Positions 1 to 5,152 of a stretch of DNA of 5,657 nt are shown piece by piece (positions within the stretch are counted from its first letter, which is position 1; each line of letters starts with the position of its first letter). The notes beneath the pieces were generated by a model, which was not told the DNA's origin, ran no database searches, and was given only the letters and a program-made list of their open reading frames with translations. The translations under genes and the position numbers were made by a program. The DNA comes from Actinomycetota bacterium. Lineage in GTDB: Bacteria; Actinomycetota; Thermoleophilia; Gaiellales; Gaiellaceae. The stretch spans positions 1 to 5,657 of the forward strand of contig JAFAIV010000277.1 of the NCBI GenBank assembly GCA_019236545.1, written 5' to 3'.

Positions 1-801
1 CTCGCCTACGCGTTCGCGTTCCTCTTCCTGCCGGCCGGCGACGTGCTCGTCGGCGCCTTCAATGGCGAGAAGGGCGGCTGGACGTTCTCGAACATCAGCG
101 GCCTCTTCCACCAGCCGTACCTCGGCGCGTTCCAGAACAGCATCGAGCTGAGCGCGGTCACGGCTGCGATCGGTGGGCTCGGCGGGCTCCTGCTCGCCTA
201 CGCCGCGATCCGCGAGGGGACGCCGCGCTGGATCCGCTCGATGCTGACGACGTTCTCAGGCGTCGCCGCGAACTTCGGCGGCATCCCACTCGCGTTCGCG
301 TTCATCGCCACCCTCGGCGCGATCGGGATCGTGACGCAGTTCTTCCGCAACCAGCTGCACTGGGACCTCTACCAGCACGGCTTCAACCTCTTCACGAAGA
401 CCGGGGTCGAGATCGTCTACCTCTACTTCCAGCTGCCGCTGATGGTGCTCGTCATCTCGCCGGCGATCGACGGCCTGCGCCGCGAGTGGCGCGAGGCCGC
501 CGCGAACCTCGGCGCGCGGCCGCTCCAGTTCTGGCGCTACGTCGGCATCCCGGTGCTGATGCCGTCGCTCCTCGGCGCCTTCATCCTCCTCTTCGGGAAC
601 GCGTTCGCGGCGTATGCGACGGCCTACAGCCTCGGCTACCAGAACGTGATCCCCGTGATCATCGGCGCCTACATCAACGGCAACGTGCTCGCGAACCCGC
701 ACTTCGCGCAGGCGATGGCGCTCGGGATGTTCGTGATCCTCGGCGTGATGATGGCGCTGTACGTGCCGCTGCAGCGGCGGGCCGCGAGGTGGGTGAAGTG
801 A
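1..801 (+). CDS. ABC transporter permease (PotB-like), 5' end outside the window
   Basis: Inner-membrane channel subunit of an ABC importer; it would pair with the permease encoded just downstream. The frame is open from base 1, and the visible first residues (LAYAFAFLFLPAG) read as the end of a first membrane helix, so the GTG at 43 is internal and the true start lies upstream. About 266 residues are visible, against roughly 270-300 usual for this family, so little is missing. Hydrophobic helices lie near residues 48-70, 80-108, 138-155, 178-202 and 226-250. The cytoplasmic EAA loop that docks on the ATPase is clear at residue 165 onward (EAAANLGA, then IPVLMPS). The gene ends in TGA at 799-801, inside the start of the next permease. 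The substrate cannot be read from the sequence: PotB, PhnU and CysT-like permeases all look like this. The class is secure; the substrate is not. Confidence 0.9.
   Translation, partial: LAYAFAFLFLPAGDVLVGAFNGEKGGWTFSNISGLFHQPYLGAFQNSIELSAVTAAIGGLGGLLLAYAAIREGTPRWIRSMLTTFSGVAANFGGIPLAFAFIATLGAIGIVTQFFRNQLHWDLYQHGFNLFTKTGVEIVYLYFQLPLMVLVISPAIDGLRREWREAAANLGARPLQFWRYVGIPVLMPSLLGAFILLFGNAFAAYATAYSLGYQNVIPVIIGAYINGNVLANPHFAQAMALGMFVILGVMMALYVPLQRRAARWVK
786..791 (+). promoter_or_regulatory. Shine-Dalgarno site for the second permease
   Basis: GAGGTG lies six bases before the GTG at 798 and inside the last codons of the first permease. It matches the anti-Shine-Dalgarno sequence well. It supports GTG 798 as the start over the ATG at 810, which is 18 bases away from it. 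Confidence 0.6.
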
Positions 802-1595
802 AGCTGCGGATGGCGCCGTCGTCGTACGTCTGGCTGCTGCTCGGCGGCCTCTACTTCTTCATCCCGCTGCTGGCGACGTTCCTGTTCAGCCTCGACAGCA
901 ACACGACGGGGAAGTGCTGCACGCTCTCGAGCTACGGCTGGGTGATCCACAACCCCGACTTCTGGCACACGCTGAAGACCTCGCTGCTGCTCGCGCTGGA
1001 GACGATCGCGGTCAGCCTCGTGATCTTCGTGCCGACGATCTACTGGGTGCACCTGAAGGTGCCGCGGCTGCGGCCGGTGCTCGCGTTCATGGCGCTCGTG
1101 CCGTTCGTCGTGCCGCCGATCGTGCTCGTCGTCGGGCTGCTCAGCGTCTACAAGGGCTCGCCCTCGTGGTTCTACGCGCAGCCGTGGGGCTTCCTCGTCG
1201 CCGCGTACGTGATCCTGGCCTTCCCGTACATGTTCTTCTCGCTCGACGCGGGCTTCCGCGCGATCGACGTGCACACGCTGACGGAGGCGTCGCAGAGCCT
1301 CGGCGCGAGCTGGAGCAGGACGCTGCTGACGGTGATCCTCCCGAACATCCGCGCCGCCGCGCTCGCCGGCTCCTTCCTCGCGCTCGCGATCGTGATGGGC
1401 GAGTTCACGATCGCGAGCCTCGCGCAGTTCCACACGTTCCCGATCTTCCTGCAGTACGTGAACGAGTCGCAGGCCTACCCGGCCGCGGCGCTGACGCTCA
1501 TGAGCTTCGGGATCACCTGGGCGGCGATGCTCTCGCTGCTCTTCGTCGGACGCAAACGCGGCCAGCGCGCCGCCTTCGTGACGGGAGCCCGCTGA
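798..1595 (+). CDS. ABC transporter permease (PotC-like)
   Basis: Second inner-membrane permease of the importer, 265 residues and apparently full length. The start chosen is GTG 798, which overlaps the upstream stop as GTGA and has a good ribosome-binding site; ATG 810 would remove only four residues. Membrane helices lie near residues 11-32, 62-83, 94-117, 131-149, 187-206 and 232-253. The ATPase-docking EAA loop starts at E163 (EASQSLGAS, then VILPNI). A Cys-Cys pair (C40-C41) sits in the loop after helix 1, predicted to lie outside the membrane. The four-base overlap with the first permease and one-base overlap with the ATPase indicate one translationally coupled operon. It belongs to the PotC/PhnV/CysW-like group of binding-protein-dependent permeases; the substrate is undetermined. 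Confidence 0.9.
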   Translation: MKLRMAPSSYVWLLLGGLYFFIPLLATFLFSLDSNTTGKCCTLSSYGWVIHNPDFWHTLKTSLLLALETIAVSLVIFVPTIYWVHLKVPRLRPVLAFMALVPFVVPPIVLVVGLLSVYKGSPSWFYAQPWGFLVAAYVILAFPYMFFSLDAGFRAIDVHTLTEASQSLGASWSRTLLTVILPNIRAAALAGSFLALAIVMGEFTIASLAQFHTFPIFLQYVNESQAYPAAALTLMSFGITWAAMLSLLFVGRKRGQRAAFVTGAR

Positions 1596-2701
1596 TGGCC
1601 TACCTGGAGCTTCAGGACCTCCACCGCGACTTCGGCACCGTCAAGGCGCTCGACGGCGTCGAGGTGAAGCTCGAGCAGGGCGAGTTCCTCTCGCTGCTCG
1701 GCCCGTCCGGGTGCGGCAAGACGACCGCGCTGCGCCTCGTCGCCGGCTTCGACCGGCCGGACAAGGGGGCGATCGTCGTCGACGGCCGCGACCTGACCCA
1801 CGTGCCGCCGAACAAGCGGGATATGGGCATGGTCTTCCAGGCGTACTCGCTCTTCCCGAACCTGACGGCGGCGCAGAACGTCGAGTTCGGCCTGAAGATC
1901 CGCGGGCGCAACCGCGTCGAGCGGGCGAAGCGCGTCGAGGAGCTGCTCGAGCTCGTCGGCCTCGGCCACGCGGGCGACCGCTATCCGCACCAGCTCTCCG
2001 GCGGCATGCAGCAGCGCGTCGCGCTCGCGCGGGCGCTCGCGATCGAGCCGCGCGTGCTCCTGCTCGACGAGCCGCTCTCGGCGCTCGACGCGAAGGTGCG
2101 CGTCCAGCTCCGCGAGGAGATCCGCCGCATCCAGCTCGAGCTCGGGATCACGACGCTCTACGTCACGCACGACCAGGAGGAGGCGCTCTCCGTCTCCGAC
2201 CACGTCGCGGTCATGTACGGCGGCAAGATCGAACAGATGGGCTCGCCGGGCGAGATGTACAGCGCACCGGCGACGCCGTTCGTCGCCGAGTTCATCGGGA
2301 CGATGAACCGGCTCGAGGGGACGGTCGCCGACGGCGGCGTGCGCTACGGCGAGACGCTGCTGCGGATCGACGCGGCGCTGGGCCGGCGGTCGGGCGAGCG
2401 CGTGCTCGTCCTCGTCCGGCCGGAGACGGTCGAGGTCGGCACCGCGAACGGCAGCTCGCCGGACGGGAACGTCCTCCGCGGCGAGGTGATCACGCAGACG
2501 TTCCTCGGCCCGGTGACGCGGCTGAAGATCGTCGGGACGGGCGTCGACCTGATCGCCGACGTGCCGACGCAGAAGGCGCTCTCGCTGCCGGTCGGGACGA
2601 AGGTGGCGGCGACCGTGCCCGCGGACGGGGCGCGGCTGCTCGAGCTCAGGGACGAGCGGCTTCCCGAAATAGCCGAAGAGCCAGCGCCGGCCGGTCGGTG
2701 A
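1595..2701 (+). CDS. ABC transporter ATP-binding protein with TOBE-type tail (PotA-like)
   Basis: The ATP-hydrolysing cytoplasmic subunit that drives the two upstream permeases, 368 residues, the normal length for PotA/FbpC/MalK-type ATPases. All nucleotide-binding elements are intact: Walker A GPSGCGKT at 36-43, Q-loop Q82, signature LSGGM at 134-138, Walker B LLLDEP at 155-160 with E159 catalytic, D-loop SALD at 162-165 and switch H192. From about residue 280 to 355 a beta-rich tail (LVRPETVEV, TFLGPVTRLKIV) fits a TOBE_2 domain, which often has a regulatory or substrate-sensing role. The ATG at 1595 overlaps the permease stop as TGATG, and GGGAG at 1583-1587 is a suitable ribosome-binding site. 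The last 56 bases are also the 3' end of the opposing phosphodiesterase gene. The best general label is a polyamine/phosphonate/iron-type importer ATPase; the substrate is not determined. Confidence 0.95.
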   Translation: MAYLELQDLHRDFGTVKALDGVEVKLEQGEFLSLLGPSGCGKTTALRLVAGFDRPDKGAIVVDGRDLTHVPPNKRDMGMVFQAYSLFPNLTAAQNVEFGLKIRGRNRVERAKRVEELLELVGLGHAGDRYPHQLSGGMQQRVALARALAIEPRVLLLDEPLSALDAKVRVQLREEIRRIQLELGITTLYVTHDQEEALSVSDHVAVMYGGKIEQMGSPGEMYSAPATPFVAEFIGTMNRLEGTVADGGVRYGETLLRIDAALGRRSGERVLVLVRPETVEVGTANGSSPDGNVLRGEVITQTFLGPVTRLKIVGTGVDLIADVPTQKALSLPVGTKVAATVPADGARLLELRDERLPEIAEEPAPAGR

Positions 2702-3257
2702 AGATCCCGGCGGCGCCGGCGTCCGCCAGCTGACGCATCCGCGCCGGGTCGTTCACCGTGTAGACGAGCGGCACGAGGCCCTGCGCCCGCGCACGGGCGA
2801 TCCCGCGCCGTGTCGCGCGCGCGTCGGCGAACCCGGCCGCCCAGGCGCCTGCCGCGCCGCGGATGGAGACGCCGAAGCCGACGTGCTGCACCGTCCGCAG
2901 GCCGGGGCGGAGGGCGCAGGCCTCGACGAGCGCGCCTCGCTCGAAGCAGACGAGGACGTCGTCCTCCGCCATCTCCTTCAGCGCGCGCGCGACGACGTCG
3001 AAGCGGCGGTAGCGGCGCGGGCTCTTCAGCTCGACCATGACGCCGATGCGGCCGTGCATCAGGTCGAGCGCCTCCGCGAGCCTCGGGTATCTGGCGCCGG
3101 GCCGGGGCGGGTCGTGCGTGACGACGAGCGTCCCGCTCGCGTCCGGGTGGACGTCGAGCTCGACGTAGTCGGCGCCGAGCTGGATCGCGCGCTCGAAGGC
3201 GGGGAGCGTGTTCTCGCGGCGCTCCGAGGACGCGCCGCGGTGGGCTATGACAAGCAC
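2646..3257 (-). CDS. Glycerophosphodiester phosphodiesterase (GDPD/UgpQ-like), compact
   Basis: Predicted to hydrolyse glycerophosphodiesters to sn-glycerol 3-phosphate and an alcohol, probably in the cytoplasm since no signal peptide is seen. The 203 residues hold the whole GDPD catalytic set: H6-R7 (IAHRG), E15-N16-T17, metal ligands E33 and D35 (VELDV), catalytic H48 (THDP), E76 and K78 (VELKS), and the C-terminal YTVND (166-170) and GIFTDRP (184-190). Usual members run about 230-260 residues; the stretch between H48 and E76 is short here and lacks the usual segment after HD. The start is GTG 3257, the only start codon close before the first strand. It has no visible ribosome-binding site and overlaps the HAD gene stop by 13 bases, suggesting translational coupling. 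The 3' end overlaps the convergent ABC ATPase gene. Family confident; exact substrate open. Confidence 0.88.
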   Translation of the reverse strand: MLVIAHRGASSERRENTLPAFERAIQLGADYVELDVHPDASGTLVVTHDPPRPGARYPRLAEALDLMHGRIGVMVELKSPRRYRRFDVVARALKEMAEDDVLVCFERGALVEACALRPGLRTVQHVGFGVSIRGAAGAWAAGFADARATRRGIARARAQGLVPLVYTVNDPARMRQLADAGAAGIFTDRPALALRLFREAARP

Positions 3258-3886
3258 CGTCGGACGACGTCGAGGTCGATCCGGTCGATCAGCTCGTCCG
3301 CCGCGGCGAGCCGGTGCGGGTCGAGCGTCGTGCGCAGCGCGAGCACGCGGCCGGCGCCGGCCGCGCGGGCGGAGGCGACGCCGGCCTCGGTGTCCTCGAA
3401 GACGATCCCGTCGGCCGGGTCGACGCCGATGAGGCCGAACGCCTTCAGGTAGCCCTCCGGGTGCGGCTTGCCGTCCGTGACGTCGTCGGAGCTGACGACC
3501 GCGCGGAAGCAGTCCGCCAGGCCGGCAGCCTCGACGACCGGCTCGATCTCGGCGCGGGCGGCGCCGGAGCAGATCGCGAGCGGGAGGTGCTCGGCCGCCC
3601 AGCGCACCGCCTCGCGCGTGTGCGCGTGGACGCTCGACCCGTCGGCGACCGCGGCCCGATAGCGCTCGACGCGCTCGGCGATCACGGCGTCGACGTCGGG
3701 GTGGTCGTGGCCGAGCCAGGTGCGGACGATCTCCGGGTCGGAGAGCCCGGCGAGCTCGTCGAAGTACTCCTGCGCCGAGAGCGGCTTGCCGTGCTCCTCG
3801 AAGAGGCGGACGAAGATCTCGCAGAGGACGGGCTCGTCGTCGGAGAGCGTCCCGTTGAAGTCGAAGACGATCGCGCGCGCCGCCAT
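3245..3886 (-). CDS. HAD-superfamily hydrolase (phosphatase or phosphoglucomutase-like)
   Basis: A 213-residue haloacid dehalogenase-fold enzyme, probably a small-molecule phosphatase in the cytoplasm. Motif I is DFNGT with nucleophile D9, motif II is S107 (AICSG), motif III is K140 (DGKPHPEGY) and motif IV is E164-D165 (VFEDTEAGV). The helical cap between motifs I and II (about residues 16-90) makes it a type C1 member like phosphoglycolate phosphatase and beta-phosphoglucomutase. The second motif I residue is Asn11 where most HAD phosphatases have Asp. The start is ATG 3886: it begins just before the first strand (AARAIVFDFNG), and longer in-frame versions would run antisense into the transporter gene. 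It is the first gene of a two-gene unit with the phosphodiesterase, so its substrate might be glycerol phosphate, but that is inference. Confidence 0.88.
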   Translation of the reverse strand: MAARAIVFDFNGTLSDDEPVLCEIFVRLFEEHGKPLSAQEYFDELAGLSDPEIVRTWLGHDHPDVDAVIAERVERYRAAVADGSSVHAHTREAVRWAAEHLPLAICSGAARAEIEPVVEAAGLADCFRAVVSSDDVTDGKPHPEGYLKAFGLIGVDPADGIVFEDTEAGVASARAAGAGRVLALRTTLDPHRLAAADELIDRIDLDVVRRCLS

Positions 3887-3896
3887 CCGATCCCCA

Positions 3897-3902
3897 ACCG
3901 TA
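3897..3902 (-). promoter_or_regulatory. Possible -10 box for the HAD-GDPD unit
   Basis: On the minus strand this reads TACGGT, matching TANNNT, ten bases before the ATG at 3886. Transcription would start only a few bases before the ATG. No convincing -35 is seen, and a weak G-rich stretch (TTGGGGATC) between box and ATG could instead help ribosome binding. It shares two bases with the opposite-strand box. Confidence 0.3.
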
Positions 3903-3906
3903 CTGT
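3901..3906 (+). promoter_or_regulatory. Possible -10 box giving a leaderless transporter mRNA
   Basis: TACTGT matches the TANNNT -10 pattern and ends six bases before the ATG at 3913, so the A of ATG could be the first transcribed base. There is no purine-rich ribosome-binding site in front of this ATG. This is the arrangement seen for leaderless genes in many Actinobacteria. No clear -35 hexamer is visible. Confidence 0.4.
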
Positions 3907-3912
3907 CCGCGC

Positions 3913-4731
3913 ATGCCGGTGTCCGCGCTGGGGCTCGCGATGGCGGCGGCCGTCGTGCACGCGCTCTGGAACGTCCTGCTCGCGCGGTCGCGGGACGTGG
4001 AGGCGGCGACGGCGGTCGCGCTGCCGTGCGCGCTGGTCGTCTGGGCGCCGGCGGTCGTCGCGACATGGCGGGTGGAGGCGAGCGCCTGGCCGTACATCGT
4101 CGCGAGCGGCTGCCTGGAGCTGGCGTACTTCGTCCTCCTCGTGCTCGGCTACCGCGTCGCCGAGCTTTCGGTCGTGTACCCGATCGCTCGGGGCGTCGCG
4201 CCGGTGCTCGTCCTGCTCGCGGCCGTGGTCGTCCTGGGCCGGTCGGCGTCGGCGCTGCAGGTGCTCGGGGTCGTCTTGGTCGGCGTCGGCGTCATGCTCG
4301 TCCGCGGCCTGCGCGGAGGCGGTCCCGGGGCGCTGCTCGGCCTGTGCGTCGCGCTGACGATCGCCTCGTACACGCTCGTCGACAAGACGGGCGTCACGCA
4401 CGCCGCGCCGCTCGCGTACCTGGAGCTGGCGATGCTCTTCCCGGCGCTGGGCTATCCCGCCCTGGTCGCCGCCGTCCGCGGCCCGAGCGTCCTCCGCCGC
4501 GGCTTCACGCTGCCGACGATCGCCGCCGGCATCGCGAGCTTCGGCGCCTACGAGCTCGTGCTGCTCGCGCTGCAGCGGGCACCGGCCGCCCCGGTGGCCG
4601 CGGTCCGGGAGTCGAGCGTCGTCATCGCTGCGCTCCTCGCGCGGAGGTACTTGCGCGAGCCGGTCGGCAGGGCAAGGCTTGCCGGCGCGGCCGCCGTGGC
4701 TGGTGGCATCGCGGCGCTCGCGCTCGGGTAA
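3913..4731 (+). CDS. EamA/DMT-family membrane transporter
   Basis: A 272-residue, almost wholly hydrophobic protein fitting the drug/metabolite transporter superfamily, with about ten membrane helices formed by two EamA-type halves (about residues 1-132 and 138-272). Family-like marks are HALWN at 16-20 in helix 1, VVYPIARGVAPV around 88-97, and the end of each half: a G-rich helix at 117-130 after ALQVLG, and LREPVGRARLAG at 247-258 before the last helix. Such proteins export or import small metabolites such as amino acids; the substrate cannot be told. The ATG at 3913 lies at the first helix and has no ribosome-binding site but a suitably placed -10 box. The gene is divergent from the HAD gene over 26 bases, and its TAA directly abuts the 3' end of a convergent tRNA gene. 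Confidence 0.88.
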   Translation: MPVSALGLAMAAAVVHALWNVLLARSRDVEAATAVALPCALVVWAPAVVATWRVEASAWPYIVASGCLELAYFVLLVLGYRVAELSVVYPIARGVAPVLVLLAAVVVLGRSASALQVLGVVLVGVGVMLVRGLRGGGPGALLGLCVALTIASYTLVDKTGVTHAAPLAYLELAMLFPALGYPALVAAVRGPSVLRRGFTLPTIAAGIASFGAYELVLLALQRAPAAPVAAVRESSVVIAALLARRYLREPVGRARLAGAAAVAGGIAALALG

Positions 4732-4805
4732 TGGGCCCGCTTGGATTCGAACCAAGGACCAAGGGATTATGAGTCCCCTGCTCTGACCAGCTGAGCTACG
4801 GGCCC
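4732..4805 (-). tRNA. tRNA with anticodon CAT, probably tRNA-Ile2 (possibly elongator Met)
   Basis: Full cloverleaf of 74 bases on the minus strand: acceptor GGGCCCG/CGGGCCC fully paired, D arm GCTC...GAGC, anticodon stem GGGGA/TCCCT with loop CTCATAA (anticodon at 4769-4771), variable loop TGGTC, T arm CTTGG/CCAAG with loop TTCGAAT, discriminator A, and no encoded CCA. G1 pairs with C72, so it is not the initiator. CAT then means elongator Met or Ile2, where C34 becomes lysidine by TilS and reads AUA. The C4-G69 and C5-G68 pairs are the ones E. coli TilS uses to choose tRNA-Ile2, which favours Ile2. It lies 12 bases downstream of the small membrane-protein gene on the same strand; TAGGCT (minus strand, 4815-4820) could be a -10 box, otherwise it is cotranscribed. 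Confidence 0.95.
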
Positions 4806-4817
4806 GTCGCGGGGAGC

Positions 4818-5015
4818 CTAGTGCGATATCGCGCGGCGGAGGGAGACCCAGAGCACCGCGGCGACGGCGATCGGCATCAGCCACCACGCGTTCGTGCCGT
4901 TGTGCGCGAGGGCGGCCGTCGCGCCGATGGCGATCACGATCCCGAGCGCTGCGAGCCAGTCGTCGCCGACAATGAAGTCCCACCAGAAGCGCCCGAACGC
5001 GGCGATCCGTCTCAC
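4818..5015 (-). CDS. Small two-helix membrane protein, unknown function
   Basis: A 65-residue protein starting VRRIAAFGRFWWDFIVGDDW. Two hydrophobic helices follow, about residues 20-36 (WLAALGIVIAIGATAAL) and 43-58 (AWWLMPIAVAAVLWVS), joined by a short HNGTN loop, and it ends with a basic SLRRAISH tail. The first 15 residues are aromatic and basic and may lie at the membrane surface. Start GTG 5015 is well supported: a perfect GGAGG lies seven bases upstream, and GTGA overlaps the stop of the frame that continues the upstream membrane protein past its TAG. The longer open frame upstream of 5015 is arginine-rich shadow sequence. I do not recognise a named family. The tight coupling suggests it works with, or was regulated with, the larger membrane protein. 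The tRNA gene begins 12 bases downstream. Confidence 0.78.
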   Translation of the reverse strand: MRRIAAFGRFWWDFIVGDDWLAALGIVIAIGATAALAHNGTNAWWLMPIAVAAVLWVSLRRAISH

Positions 5016-5152
5016 GCGCGCGCCTCCGCGAACGAGCCCGTCCGCTGGCGGCGCAGGAGCGCGACGAACGCGAACGAGAGGACGAGCACGAAGCCGAGGA
5101 TCCCGAGCAGCGCCGCGTCCGAGCCCGGCCAGCGGACGCCGGCGCCCTCGGC
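5012..5152 (-). other. In-frame continuation of the membrane-protein gene after the TAG stop
   Basis: The same frame as the upstream membrane protein runs on for 46 codons to TGA at 5012-5014. It reads AEGAGVRWPGSDAALL, then a good membrane helix (LLGILGFVLVLSFAFVALL), then a basic RRQRTG tail. This composition looks like a genuine protein end and not chance read-through. Its stop overlaps the next gene's start as GTGA, just as the window's other operon genes do, and the next gene's GGAGG lies inside it. It is therefore most likely the original C-terminal end of the interrupted gene. Confidence 0.7.
5023..5027 (-). promoter_or_regulatory. Shine-Dalgarno GGAGG for the small membrane protein
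   Basis: On the minus strand a perfect GGAGG lies seven bases before GTG 5015. It fixes the start of the 65-residue gene and rules out the longer upstream frame. Confidence 0.65.

Noticed and set aside
256..1433. Long minus-strand open frames antisense to the two permeases
   Set aside because: Their translations are runs of R, E, D, H and A typical of shadow frames in GC-rich DNA, and the plus-strand permeases carry clear EAA loops and helices.
1..2701. Calling the importer a Ugp glycerol 3-phosphate system because a UgpQ-like gene is nearby
   Set aside because: The permeases resemble the PotB/PotC type, not UgpA/UgpE, and the phosphodiesterase is on the opposite strand and not part of the operon.
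3245..3886. HAD protein as phosphonoacetaldehyde hydrolase (PhnX), which would make a phosphonate locus with the importer
   Set aside because: PhnX has an Ala at the second motif I position (DxAGT); here it is DFNGT, and no other phosphonate gene is visible.
3314..4357. Plus-strand open frames over the HAD gene, including one of 347 codons
   Set aside because: No recognisable domain and low-complexity R/A/G-rich stretches; the minus-strand HAD frame has all four catalytic motifs.
4732..4805. tRNA gene as an attachment site for an integrated element
   Set aside because: No integrase and no direct repeat of the tRNA 3' end are present in the window.
3682..4983. A 433-codon minus-strand frame across the transporter and tRNA
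   Set aside because: It runs through a tRNA gene and is arginine-rich; the EamA transporter on the other strand explains the DNA.
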